A stretch of 64,000 bases of DNA. Origin: Takakia lepidozioides (taxonomy: Eukaryota > Streptophyta > Takakiopsida > Takakiales > Takakiaceae). Of this stretch, positions 16,301-28,124 are shown piece after piece (the stretch's first letter is position 1; each line of letters opens with the position of its first letter). The DNA is taken from assembly GCA_030704615.1 (NCBI GenBank), contig CM060731.1, positions 34,472,001-34,536,000 of the forward strand, in the 5' to 3' direction. The position numbers and the translations under genes were made by a program. The notes below the pieces were generated by a model. It made no database searches and was not told the DNA's origin. It was given only the letters and a program-made list of their open reading frames with translations.

Positions 16301-19300
16301 GCCCCTCATTGAATCAACAATGTCTACAGCAGCTCTCCAACCAGTCAAGGGTCGAACTTCTCTGAGTTTAAATTGCAGTGGGACTCTACCTGTCAATGTA
16401 GCATTCTTAGACATAGTCACCTTAAATGCACCTCTGTTACCAAGTCTCAAGATGGTGCCGTCAGCCAGATAATCCAAGCCTAAACATAAAGAATGTACTC
16501 ATGCCGCGAACGTTGGCTTGCCATAGCCTTATGGCCATTGACCCCGCAGGATACTAATCCTCCCAGAGCCTTTTGTGGGGTTCGCACCCAGATATGGTTT
16601 CCTAGACGTAAAGAGACAAGAAGGAAGACAAAGATTAAAGAAAAGGAAGACATACACCCTCGATGTTTCCAACAGTGGATCACTATGGCATATCCCTTGA
16701 TTATCAATCCTCTCTAAGAAAGGGATAGGATGATTGAAGGGGAGAGCATACACTTTCTAATCTGTCATTTTTGCTTCTCCTTTGGATTTACGATCCAAAC
16801 TTCGAAGACAGCAGCCATTTTTTGAGACAATGTCTGCGGTATTCTCATCAGAGAGCAATCCTCTTCAGGACCATCAAGAACATAGTCCCAGCACCTATGT
16901 TCCCAACTTTCAAAATCTCGAGATAGAGTCTAAATCCCTGGCCCTGTTGGGGTCTAAGTGCTGGATAGCTCAATCTGCTGTGTGTGAAGGGCTTTCTAAA
17001 GAAAATCTGGTAATCCCAAAGCAACTGTTTATACCAATGTAAGTTGCACCACTGGAGTGAGCCCCTCACAAAGGTGGTGTTTGTTCCCTCTTGTTCCACC
17101 CAAACTGGGCGTGGGTCTATGGCCACAAGGCTACGGCAAATGACGTCTCATGAGTACATTCTTATGTTTCAACCTTTCACTTGAGATTGTGTATCTGTAA
17201 TTTTTTGGCTAATGTGTTGATATGGCATTAATGTCACAATGTTGACCAGCACTGGGGAAGAGATTTATACGGGCTGGAAGGCACTTCACAGCAACTGGGC
17301 AGTATCAGGGAGGAGAGTTGCAGAAGGTGTGTAGCTGTGAATAGTTATTTAGTAGTAATTGATGATTTGTTATGAACACTGGGCTAAGCTATGGGTCTTA
17401 CATTGCCCATTAAAGTAGCAGTTGAATAGCTGTTTGCAGTAAAAAGACATGATAGTAGGCGTAGGTTTAAGACCATGTTGTGTAGTTTGAAGTAATTGCT
17501 TAATTTGCAGGTGAGTACTCAGTTAGTATAGAAACATTTTAGTTGTTGATTGGTATAGGAGACTGGCTGGGGTGCAGATCGGAAAGGCTCTAATCGCTGC
17601 AGGGGAAGCTGTGTCTGCTGGCAATCTCCCAACAATTGAGGACACTCCAATAACGTCAGCAAGGTCATTCAAGGTGCCACACCTTTCTTGAGAACACTAT
17701 ACTATTCATCCTGGGATATCTGGGATATTTCGGAGTGTGTATTAAGTGGGCATCCCCTCAAATCAACTAACTTCAGGGATATTCATAGAAGTCCTTGCTG
17801 ACTACACGACATGATAGTGAATTTTGTAAGCATGCGAGGGTTACAAAAAGCCACAATGATGTGTCCTTGGGATGTACTGACGATATTTGTCAGTGATGGA
17901 GCACAAGGGTGTAGGAAAGGTTGTAGGGTCAAGCAAAGCAACTAACCGAGGTAGTGGATAGGTGTATCTCGTATCGATGATTTTCGAGACTGTCTGATAA
18001 AAGAATTTTGTGCACCCCTAACCTTACACTGGGTCTTTGTCTTTGTCCTGTGTAATTTGACAAAGCACAAAAATGAATATCTCAAATTCCGTGATCTTTC
18101 AATTACCTTGGGTATGGTGACATATTTGGTGCGCCTGGAAAGGTTCGAGGTTGGTTGCAGTGATGTATAAGGTTGGAGCAGGCTGTCCATTATGGGGGCA
18201 GTCGTAGACTGCTGCACCATTACTATAACAACGGTTGTGAAAATAAGGTGTTGTCGTCATGCAAGGTTGCAAGGGAGTTGCTGTTGGCTAACGTTGGTTG
18301 GGCTTGAGAGTGCACTCATTATATGGTGCCACATGATCTAGTAGGGCCACCAGGGTGAGCATTCAGCTTTAGTTCTGACACAGAAAGATGATCTATTTTG
18401 CTTGAAGCCAAAACATCAGTTGTGTAATGTAGTCAATGGAAAAAGTGATTGTCTCTGGGTGTCCATTGTTCCGTGTGCAAGTCTAACAGAATAGTATGCT
18501 AGCAGTAAGTTTAAAACATATGATCATGTTTGGACACTTTACACTTTTACCCTTATCCTCATTGCACAGACTATAGTAGGACTAGACATTTATAGCAAAC
18601 ATCACTATGGTGTTGTTGAATTAATGTCTGGATTGCAAGCATCCTCTCTATTCAAGACCAAAACACCCATAGGATAACCCTGTAAAGTGACATTTTTCTT
18701 ATGTGAAAATGGACAGTTTGGGGATTTTCAAGTGGAGATCACCTCACAAAGAGCTTATGTCGGTGCTGGGATTGCTTTAGCATTTGGGTACCACGTCTCA
18801 ACCCCTGCCAACCTATCTGCTAGCCTTGCATTTTGTAGATGCTATTGTCGTACATGGGCCAGGTTGCCACTCTTTGATTGGCTAATCACAGGCAACTGCT
18901 TCTAACTCAATCGTTGCCAGCTTGGTAGGTGAATTGCTATCAGCACTCTTTATGCATGGTAGACTCTTTGGGTATCACGAGGGAGAGGTGGAAACATAGG
19001 TAACTGGCAAAGGAGACAAATTTGAATCGACATGGAGGATATTTGTGCAGTTAAAAAGCTTAAACATAAACATTGCCATCTATTTTGCTGATGTTGCCTC
19101 TAAGTTGGCTTTTTCGGTTGGAGGAAATCAGGCTTCTCTCAGGGCGGTTTGCACTAGCACTCCAAAGCACCTCAGAAGGCTCCATGAATTATGCAAATGA
19201 TAATGCGTTCCTTCTAGCCACTGTAAGCATTCTTATATCATCTGGTTAATGTTGAGCATGTAGGTACAGATAGTAGGCCACTAGCAGGGTCTGGTTGTTG

Positions 19301-19628
19301 GGATCGTATTTCTACAGTTCTACACCTCAGTTTGAAAATTTTGATTTTAGTTTATTTATGGTAGGCTCTCTAGCAGCCTTAGAGCATCTAGTGCTTGGAT
19401 GATGTCCTCCACTGAAAGGGTACTATCGCATACTACCGTAGTTCCTTAGGTTAAGTCAAACCTCAGTTGACAAAGTTTTAATCATATTATCTGGGGTTGC
19501 TTCTATATTTGATGCAGTCACTGAGGGGGACACTGCTGGCACTGGGGTCTGGGTGCTCCATTCTCTCTGCATTCACGATGGTGGGCCTTATTGTGCTGGG
19601 CACACAGTTGTCTTCTGTCAAGAAGTGA
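13356..19628 (+). CDS. Conserved plant-type protein, predicted plastid-targeted, C-terminal membrane segment
   Basis: Exons read by me: 13356-13655, 14419-14478, 14829-14876, 15363-15501, 17250-17326, 17578-17673, 18717-18787, 19132-19222, 19518-19628. They sum to 993 nt (330 aa plus stop) with every phase consistent and AG/GT borders. The start MASPMLLGLSSSSQASAHRT and following Ser/Arg-rich, acid-poor stretch look like a chloroplast transit peptide. The mature part has DLKDAAFALASGP, CGEQVGQMLMQLSQAWEQ, LGKRFIRAGRHFTATGQY, GGELQKIGKALIAAGE and FGDFQVEITSQRAYVGAG, and ends with a hydrophobic helix (ILSAFTMVGLIVLG) then QLSSVKK. The pattern seems familiar from land-plant thylakoid or envelope proteins of unknown role, but I cannot name it. 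The start could be an upstream in-frame ATG (13251). The 1.7-kb fourth intron contains duplications. Confidence 0.75.
15628..15797. repeat. Tandem duplication, ~86-bp unit, in intron
   Basis: GGCACTGACAATCTCCCTTT starts at 15628 and again at 15714, and the similarity runs through about 85 bp with small indels. It lies inside the fourth intron of the plastid-protein gene. Confidence 0.8.
15881..16284. repeat. Tandem duplication, 202-bp unit, in intron
   Basis: Two adjacent copies (15881-16082 and 16083-16284) starting GGACATTCTTCGTGCTTCCA; only a few substitutions separate them, so the duplication is recent. The rest of the intron to ~17.1 kb holds minus-strand frames that hint at a decayed insertion, but no domain is recognisable. 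Confidence 0.9.
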
Positions 19629-20710
19629 GACACCTTGGTATGCGGGCATGTCGTATTGTAGCATAAACTTCTCAGAAAGCACTAATTTGCTCGCAGGTTT
19701 TGACAATTGAAATGTCACATTTATCTATTAAGAGCTTGCAGTCAAAGAAATGATGACAAATCTATGGCCATTTCGGGCTGTCTGATACTTTATCTGGCTG
19801 CTATTGTTCCATTCTGCACGTATACTTTTGGTTGGCAGTTGGCGTATGTTTGGAGCTTTATTGCCTTCATGCAGTACCTGAAATCAGGCCCACTGAACCT
19901 GCAATTGCAAAGGTCAATAATCAGGAGTAACATCAAGCAACATTTGTGAGTTGATTTGGATGCATGGTTCTGCTGTAGCCTATTTGTTGTGATATTGGGA
20001 AAAAATGGGTTCTCATAATGATGAGGGTGATACTATGTTTGACCTTGGCAGCAGTGGACAAAGCCAAGGGGATGTAAAAGAAGGCAACTTAGGTAGAGCA
20101 CTAGATGCAACAACTCTTCTCAATCTCACCCCTACAGTAATCGTTCCTACCTCTAACATTCCTTTTGGATCATGGCCATTCTCATTTTTCATTGTTGTGA
20201 ACTCCCAGCTTAGTCTACTGGTGACCTCAGTGTTCTTTGCTCAAGGCCAAATGGACATGATTTCCATGTCAGGTTCCATCAAATGTGGATCACACAATCT
20301 TATGTTCCATTCCAGTCATAGGTATACATACTCAAAGCTGATAACCATATGAAGAGGTCCTTGGATTGCGCATATTGGAAATCTGTTAAGGAGTTCTTCC
20401 CAAAAGCATGGCTTCAAGACATATGCACTTAGTTTGTAGGCCGCCAACTTGTGTCAAACTCAAAAGCCAGTCTCAAAAACATAAAAAAAAACCAATGCAC
20501 TGGTACATCATCGTCACGTCATCTGGTCATCTTCTCGGGCAACAACTGAAACTGCCTACCGTACATCTCAAAATCGTGCGTGTCGATTGTGGCAATGTGA
20601 GTGGCTCTGACTCTCGTGGCAAAGAGCTAGAACGCCACTTAATGTATCATTGTACAAATGAATAATCATATATTTATATTTTATATGATCAGATAAGTTC
20701 CATCACTTTT
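19629..20710. other. Intergenic stretch downstream of the plastid-protein gene
   Basis: Should include the 3' UTR of the preceding gene. A plus frame at 20005-20352 (starting MGSHNDEGD) has no recognisable domain. I do not call a gene. Confidence 0.35.
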
Positions 20711-23357
20711 CAGAATTTAGAACTTAAGAGAATTATTTGAATAGGTAAAGGTGGATGCAAACTCTTGCTGGTATGTATACTGATACAAATGAACGATAAC
20801 ATATTTTCTATATCTTACAAAATATAATATCTGTCGTTTGTCAGATTTCAGAAGTTGTAGTTATTTGAATACCTGGATGATTCTAGTTACTAGTGTATCA
20901 TGAGTCATATGTATTAATGATAATATATCTATATCTTTATATGATCAGATAAGTTCCATCAGTTTTTAAAAATTAGAACTTAACAAAATTATTTGAAGAG
21001 GTACAGGTGGATGACTCTTGGTAGTATATATATTTTATATCTTATATCACATCATGGACAAATAGATTAATCTATGTAAGCTAAATCTCTATTAATTTTC
21101 AGATTTCAGAACTTATGTAAGATTGTTTGAATAGGTGCATCGGATTTCTTTCCTTGGTACATGTGTTAATGCTAATATATATTACATATCTTGTATTACG
21201 TCGTAGCCAAATATGATCAAATAATCTCTGAAAGTCATGTTATTTGAATAATTGAGCGGTCAATCGTCTTTCACCTATCCATGAAATTGTGTAGGGGCTG
21301 ATACATCATAACCTGGAACCTCACTCTCAGTATGACGATCTACAGGAGTTATGCTTGATTCCCCTCTCAAAGTACTTGACGAAGTAGTAGGATATAATGT
21401 TGCGGGCAGATTTTGTTGGTCACTGGAAACGCCTTGGTCCAAAATATCGTGAAAGGTTCATTTGGGCCGTCTTATAGCTTGTGGCCGGCTAAGCCTTGCC
21501 GGTTGTGCACTTGGCCCTACTGATGTGGCCATAGGTCGTTTGTCGTAAAAGAGGTTCCTCTATGAAAGGTCTAAACCGTCTTGTTGTAAATTGCATGCCA
21601 TCATCAACCCATATCAATGGCTCAGGCAATGGATCATTGATTTTAGTTGCATGATAACATGTACCATTTGTTCAGCACATATCATAGCATGGTGCGTCAA
21701 TTCTAGATTAGGTTCATTTAGCAATTGTTGCCTCACCTCCTGAACTCCACTATCTAACCGACGTATGTCGTTCCCACCAAGAACAAATCCTTCAACTAGG
21801 CCACGATGAACCTAACTACCAGAGTAATGCAAAGCAGGCCCTTGCGAGCCAAGACAAAATGCACTACTTGAAGAACTCAATCCCAAGGAAGACGGAAAGG
21901 TGTACCATAGGGAGGCCTTCGAGAACCGCTGCCCCCTACATGCCCTCCTTGGACACCCTGGCTTGGGGGACCAAACCAGGGAGGATGAAATCCAGGAGGC
22001 ACCCCTTCGGAACTAGCATGTATACCACCGGGGGCCTTGGAGGACCAAATCCTGGAGGGCCGACGTCTTGGGGATCATGATGTATACCACCGGGAGGCCT
22101 TAGAGGACCAAATCCTGGAGCTGGCCCCCCTTGGGGACTATGAAGTCTACCACCGAGAGGCCGTGGAGGACCAGCCCTTGGCGGCCCCCCTTCGGGACCG
22201 GGACGTCCACCACCCGGAGGCCCTGGATGACCATCCTCTGGCGGCCCTCCTTCGGGACCGTGTGGTCCATCACCACCTCCATAATCTGGTGCACGATTAT
22301 CTTTATTGACTCTGTCTTATAATAATGCAACAAACCCTCCTTTTTCTGTGCCAATCCGAGTTCTCAAAGCATGTAATATCCGGCTTTCTAGAAGATTAGG
22401 ATGCATCATGGTGAAAACTTTCAATTGGTGTTTACATATATTTCCTCGTTGTGACCAATGGCATGTGCAACACGCCTACTCAGAGTCTGGATTGCGAATA
22501 ATATAGTCATGCCCAATGTAATAAGTAGTCCAAACATGTGCGGTTCGCCTTGGATGAACATCCCTGTATTATCTATTGGTGGCAACTATACAAAACCATC
22601 GGGAATGGTCCTTGCTTGGACAACAACATTCTCGACCAATTGTTCTTTTTTGCGGTTGATTACAAACCCCCAAGATTTTCTATACTCCATTGCTGAAAAA
22701 TGCCTCTCCACATCCTCGAGCAAACTTTGTACATGTAAGCCAATCAACTCGCCTTCCAATAAGATTTCGTTTGGATATTAAGTACCTACTCTTTAGGCTT
22801 CCATGGTATGCTTCCACTCCAGCATTTGTATTCTGGTTTGCATGGGGGAAATGTGGAGTGGCCTCTATCCACATATCTACATTACATATATATTGTCATA
22901 TGCAACCAAAGTCATGCCCAAACAAACTAAATTTTTTAACTTAGTATAGTAATTACCTGATATTAACATATTACAGCCTAACTTCATTTATATGTCATCA
23001 TGATATTCATTTTCGTTGACCACTAATTTGTGACGCTTGTTGGCCATTTCTTTACTTTTTCTATTTCCAGTTTTGTATAGTGCATTTTTGGAGATCTCAT
23101 CATTTTCTCCAATAATATCAAAGTTAGAGTCAATTATTATTTTTATTTAAAAACTTAATAGATAGGATGATACACTAGTAACTGGAGTCATCCACCTATT
23201 CAAATAACTACAAATAAGCTCTGAAATCTGAAAACCGGTAGATATTATACTTGATAAGATGTATAGAAAATATATTATCATTCATTTCTATCAATATATA
23301 TACTAACAAGAGTCATCACCTATCAAATAATTTTAAATAAGTTCTAAAAATTCTGTA
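20711..23357 (-). mobile_element. Decayed Mutator-like element with ~195-bp terminal inverted repeats
   Basis: The segment at ~20711-20905 (opening CAGAATTTAGAACTTA) is inverted at ~23165-23357 (read inward: CAGAATTTTTAGAACTTA). The match runs about 195 bp, ending at GTTACTAGTGTATCAT on both sides. Further diverged copies of the same AT-rich unit follow inward on the left (to ~21.2 kb), so that terminal region is internally tandem. Long AT-rich inverted repeats around a SWIM-type transposase are typical of plant MULEs. I could not define a target duplication. Confidence 0.6.
21900..22874 (-). pseudogene. MULE-type transposase, C-terminal half with SWIM zinc finger and Gly/Pro-rich tail, frameshifted
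   Basis: Reading minus from 22874, the frame gives PHANQNTNAGVEAYHGSLKS, a pattern of plant SWIM transposases in which the Glu is the third catalytic acid, then GRRVDWLTC. A frame change leads to INRKKEQLVENVVVQARTIPD and a stop. A further shift leads to CCTCHWSQRGNICKHQLKVF, a clear SWIM finger (CxC...CxH, CKH at 22428-22436). After a TAA comes a Gly/Pro-rich tail of ~62-bp DNA repeats (22270 down to ~21950; GPEGGPP, GPPGG). The N-terminal half with the first two catalytic Asp residues is missing. Dead, but a member of the same broad transposase class as 49004-52998. Confidence 0.6.
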
Positions 23358-23740
23358 ATGACTTACATACTTCATTTTATTTTTCATGAACCTGCTAGTC
23401 CTTAGTTTTCTGCAACCCTTTCCGAACGTTAGGGACGTTAGGGGGGCGGTGCCCCCTTTCTCATCCTCATGGTTTGTACTCCGAGATTATTTTTTCCTCA
23501 CTATATTTTCAAATTTTGGGCCCTTCCATCGGCCTTTAAAAAAATAAAACGTCATCATTCAAATGAATAATGAGAAAGAAATGAAATAACAAGGGCGGGG
23601 CAACGCGGGGGGGAGGTGCAGTGGCTACTGAAGAAGGATGAGGGCGGCTATTGAAGAGGCAGCAAGGTGAGCAACTAAGGGCAACGTGCGAGCCAACATG
23701 GCATGTCAGAGCAGCCCAACCTACTGCCGGACTGCCAGCC
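23348..23740. repeat. Repeat R, left copy
   Basis: About 393 bp (opens AAATTCTGTAATGACTTA, ends CTACTGCCGGACTGCCAGCC), matching 60878-61283 in the same orientation with indels. It contains a GC-rich block around GGCGGTGCCCCCTTTCTC. It abuts the start of repeat L at 23741. Confidence 0.8.
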
Positions 23741-25571
23741 TGTCATGGTTTTAGTCATGGTTAACTAAAATTACCTACTTCTAGTTAACTAGGACATTTT
23801 GGATATTTATATTTGTATTTTGTGTGTTGGGACTTCATTTGGTCTCACATGCCAAGTGAGGTGTCAAACCTCACTTGGGACATGGGGATTGGTTTTCCTC
23901 TTGTGAGTGTTGAGGAGGGCTCATCTTCTTGTAGTTGAGCCTCCATGGGCCTCTCCCACCTCCATAGCTCTAGGTATTGAGAGGGAGTGTGGTGAGGGCT
24001 TTGTAGGGTGGATTCCCTTAGCAAAGATGTCTTTGGCTTGACTTAGTTTATGTGATTGAGTGGATTCATGAGTGGAGTGTTTCCATTGTGTGTTCACTTC
24101 CATTATCACTACAAGAAGATCACCTTATGCTTGTGAGTGCGGAGTGTAAGGATTAGTTTTAGCACTTGTGTTGGTGTATACCAAGGAGTGAGAGAGCTAA
24201 GAAAGCTCAAGTATTTCACAAGGCTTGCAAGGTGCTGCAAGGAGGAGTGTTTTTGCATTGCATCAAAGACGTAGAGAGCTCAAGGAGAGAGCTCTTGAGT
24301 TACAAAACTTTGTAGAGGTGGAGAGCTTAAAGAGAGACTCTTGTATCACAAAGCTTGCATGGTTTTGCAAAGTAAGTGCTTGTATGTGCACTAAGGGTTT
24401 GAGAGCTTGGAAAAGAAAGAGAAGCGTCTTGTGTGTGGAGAAGATAGACACTAGGGTTTCAAGAGCAAAGCTCTAGTACTTGTTCATGGTGTGAAAGAGA
24501 AGCCAAAGAGCGGCACATGCTTGGGTTGGAATAGAAGGAGTACAACAATGATAGCTTGAGGAGCATTGAGTAGCTCAAGAGAAGCTAAGAAGTGGTTGTT
24601 CTATCCATGGTGAAATGAAGCCAAGTGGGGTTTTATTTGGTTGACAAACAAGCAAGCAAAGGCGGCGCTAGAAGGGAGTGCTTTTGCTAGTTCTATGAGT
24701 TCTTGGATTGCTCTTGGTGAAGCAAGTGGTTGACCAAGCAAGTGGCGCATGTGTAGAGCATGCTTTCCAAGTGTGGCTTCCAATGCAAGCTTGAGGAGAG
24801 CTAGAAGGTGAAGTGAGCAAGTTCATTTTTTGTGTATGAGGTGGTGCATGTTGTGGAAGAAAAGCCAAGGAGCTACATAGGCTAGGGCTTGAAGACAACA
24901 AAAGCAACCACTTGGAGAGCATCAAGAAGCTCAAGATGACTCCAAATGGAAGCATGTGCGTGAGAATTCTATCTATGATGATGTGAAACCAAACCTAGAG
25001 TATTGAAGAGCTTGGAACACATGTGGGAGATCATTGGAGGTGGTCTTCATGAAGAAATGAGATTGTGGCTCACGGCATGCATAGCAACTTCAACCATACA
25101 TTAGCATGTGACAAGACAAGGAAAGGGAAGGTGAAGCTCATGTATTCATTCCCTTTTTGCTTAAGTTTTGTGGTGGATGTTTGATCAAGCAAGTGATGCT
25201 TGTATGGAGCATGCTCTTTAGGGCTTGTGACTTCAAGTTTGAGAAGATGAGCTCTTGAATAGAGATGTAGATACACATTATGATGAATGAAGAGAACACA
25301 TAGGTCAAGAGGTGCAAGTGTGTGTGACTAGCCCATGCAAGGGAAAGCACATGGAAGATGGCATACAAAATTCAAATTGAAGCAAGGCTTGGCGCTTGTC
25401 ATTGGGCACATTAGCTTGCTATGAGTTCCAAGGAGATCAAGAGGAACTTGTCAATTTGGGATGAATGCATTGCAAAGTAAGAAAATGCAATCTTGCATGC
25501 ATGTTAGGGGGGAAGATACCAAGAAGAAGGTGTTTCTTACTATACTCTAAAAACCCTAGTCTCCATACTTT

Positions 25572-25765
25572 TCAAGAAACTGTGTATGGGCTCCCTCTGC
25601 CCACCATACTCTTTTGTGAACAGTGTATGGAACCCCTCTGCCCAACATACACTTTTGTGAACAGAGTATGGGCCCCCTCTGCCCAACATACGTTTTGTGA
25701 ACAGTGTATGGGCTCCCTCTGCCCCACCATACACTTTTGTGACAAGTGTATGGATACAAGTGGAG
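25572..25765. repeat. Minisatellite, ~52-bp unit, four copies
   Basis: Four copies of a ~52-bp unit containing GTATGGGCTCCCTCTGCCC, a CATAC core and CTTTTGTGAACAGTGTATGG. Open on the minus strand (GQREPIHCSQN-type repeats) because of its period; not considered coding. Confidence 0.8.
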
Positions 25766-25814
25766 AGACTTTGCCTGCCATACGTTTTCTTTAAAAGTGT
25801 ATGACATATAGGGT

Positions 25815-26160
25815 GTATCTGGAGGAGTTTTGTCTTTGGAGGATCTTTGGGGGGTCCTTTGAGGAGCTTTTGTAAGACACTTGAAGAGCTCTTGAAGGGG
25901 TGTTTGGAGGACTGTTTGGAGGACTATTAGGGGTCCTTGAAGACCAATATTTGGCAAACATTTGGAGCTTTGGAGGGCTATTTGGAGATCTATTTTGGGG
26001 TCCTTGGAGGCTAATATTTGGCGAGCTTAAGGAGTCTTTGGCAACTTGTCTGAAGGACTTTTTGGGGTCCTTGAGGGCCAAGATTTGGCAGGCTTTGGGG
26101 GCCTTAGTGAGATTGTTTGAGAGACATCTTGAGGGCTCTTTGAGAGTTATTTGAGAGACC
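25815..26160. repeat. Degenerate GGAGGACTNTTTGG-type short repeat
   Basis: Many diverged copies of a ~22-25-bp G/T-rich motif (TTTGGAGGACTNTTTGGGG, GGTCCTTGAGG). It stays partly open on both strands as Leu/Phe/Gly- or Pro/Ser-rich peptides, which I take as a repeat artefact. Confidence 0.6.
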
Positions 26161-26980
26161 CTGGAAGGTAGTTATGTCTGTTGGTCATGAGCAAGAGCGT
26201 TTAGAGATAGGGGGAGACTAGTGGGATGAGAGCATTCTGGATTAGGAATTGCTTTAGTCTCTCTTCCTTGTAGTCTTCCACTCTCTATATAGGCCAAAAC
26301 CTTTCCGTAGGTGGAGACAAGAGTCAGTCCGGGTTTGGGCTGGGGTGTCCTTGCAGGAGCGACACTGTGGAGTGTTTTTTTTTTTTGTGGGGGAGTTACT
26401 GTCTTGATTTTCTTGTGTTTGGATCCCCCCCACACCTGCATGCTTGACTGTTCGTCATGTCAGTTTTGTGTGGGCGCTTGTTTTCATAGGAGGTTGGTCC
26501 AGATTTGATCACCGGCCAATCCTAGAGCATGCTGTCGGTGGTGAGGCTGGGGTGATGACCAGTCAGACCACCACTGTTTCTCTTATGGTGAGGCTGGGTT
26601 GATGACCAGCAGACCATCTGAGTGCTTGCGGTGGATGCAGGTGCAGGTTTATGTTACAAACCTAGTAGCCATAAGCCGCAACAGGTTCTCTACCCGGTTA
26701 CCTTGTGGAAAGGGGGATTAGAGACAGGTTTACAACAGGTGTGGTTGTGAGTTTTCATCACGGAGGTGCCACCAGTTGCTGAGGAGAGTGTCGGTACGAA
26801 CACCAGCGATACTAGTGGATATACAAGACGAGGTGTGCGGTTTAGGCCATCTTCACCTTCAGTGTCTTCTGAGGAAGGTTCAGACTCAGAGTTAGGAGGA
26901 TTCTCGCCGAGGGTGCAAGCCATTTCCGTGCCATTGTTGTGGGATACAATGGAGGAAATGTATGGAACTACCAAGGGGCC

Positions 26981-28124
26981 TAGTTGCAAATTTGGGCGTG
27001 ACGTGGCGTTGACGCGCCAGCGTCATGTCCGACGTCAGCGACGGACATACGTCACGTCACGTCCTAAACGGACGTTACTGTACATAAATATGTTTATTTT
27101 TTTACTTTACTATTGACTATTTACTATGAGAACCGATGTGGCCTCATTACGTGGACTTCATTATTTATCTGTAAAATTTATATATTATGATTTATATTGT
27201 CAATCATGCGACCGTCAGCAACGGTTGATCCGACAATTTGTAAAAAACAAAAATAGGTGCGACCACCAAAAAGGGGTGGTCGCACATTTTTTCTTATTTT
27301 TTAAATGGGTGCGGCCACCAGCAGGTGGTGTTCGCAACATTTTCATTTTTTTTAATAGGTGCGACCACAAGTAGAGGGTGGTCGCACATTTTTTCTTTTT
27401 TTTAAATTGGGTGCGAGGAAGTCGCATGTTATTTTTTTTTTTAAACTGCTGCGACCACCCTTATGCTGGTGGTCACAGATATTAAAAAATAGAAAATTGC
27501 TGCGACCACCCCATGCTCGTGGTCACAGAGATTATTTTAAGGGAAAAAAAAAAAAAAAAAAAAACCAGAAAATTGCTGCGACCGCCCCCCTGCTGGTGGT
27601 CACACCTATTAAAAAAAACAGAAAAATGCTGCGACCACCCCCATGCTGGTGGTCGCAGATATTAAAAAATAGAAAAATGTTGCGACCACCCCCCTGATGG
27701 TGGTCACACCTATTACAAATAAAATAAAAATTGTGCGACCACCAGTAGCGGTGGTCGCAACTGTTTAAGAAAATAAAAAATGCAACCACCTCTGCTGGTG
27801 GCCGCATCTATTTTTAAAAAACAAAAATGCTGCGACAACCCCTCTGCTGGTGGTCGCAACTATTAAATTCTGCGACCACCACCATTTGGAGGTCGCACCA
27901 ATTTAACAATAATGATTTAAAAATGACCTCAAATATTGGCGGATGGAGTAATTTATAAAACAATTCATTCACTTGCCAAGGTGTCGCTTGGAATACAACG
28001 TGTCCACCTACGTGGTATATTTTTTTACCTAACTCATGTTTTACTGAATTTTTGGCAAAACTGACGTGACGTTGGTCACGTCAGCGTCAGGTCCGACGTG
28101 ACGTCACTAATGTGTGCAACCCTA
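26981..28124. mobile_element. Non-autonomous DNA element inserted in gag, with tandem palindromic interior
   Basis: CCAAGGGGCC is duplicated at 26971-26980 and 28125-28134, and removing one copy plus the insert restores gag homology. The ends read TAGTTGCA and, inward from the right, TAGGGTTGCA; both terminal ~80 bp are packed with TGACGT/ACGTCA motifs. The interior is a tandem palindromic array. The 10-bp duplication is nearer to MULE (9-10 bp) than hAT (8 bp), while TAGGGTTGCA looks hAT-like, so I leave the superfamily open. No coding capacity. Confidence 0.75.
27255..27900. repeat. Tandem array of ~50-60-bp palindromic units (GCGACCACC...GGTGGTCGC)
   Basis: About 12 units, each with GCGACCACC, a short variable loop (often CCTGCT) and GGTGGTCGC, separated by AT-rich spacers such as ATTAAAAAATAGAAAA. 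Every unit can fold into a hairpin on either strand. The spacer includes an A-run of ~20 at 27545-27564. Confidence 0.85.

Larger units (their letters stand above)
23741..26765 (+). repeat. Retroelement copy B: 5' long-terminal-repeat-like region and leader
   Basis: Starts TGTCATGGTTTTAGTCATGG, typical of an LTR start, and leads to the copy B gag at 26766. The first ~365 bp are repeated at 60513-60877. The part from ~26285 (CTCTATATAGGCC, a TATA-like box) to ~26690 is homologous, inverted, to 37.0-37.48 kb upstream of the copy A gag, so that part is the shared promoter/leader. Between lie a purine-rich GAGAGCT-repeating stretch (24.2-25.5 kb) and two minisatellites. If all is LTR it is unusually long (~2.9 kb); the right LTR boundary and primer-binding site are not resolved. 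Confidence 0.5.

Noticed and set aside
16217-17126. Copia-type polyprotein fragment in the fourth intron
   Set aside because: The minus frames are short and lack any recognisable gag, protease, integrase or RT motif.
27215-27807. Open frames over the palindromic array as proteins
   Set aside because: They are Lys/Phe- and Gly/Arg-rich shadows of a tandem repeat on both strands with no conserved domain.
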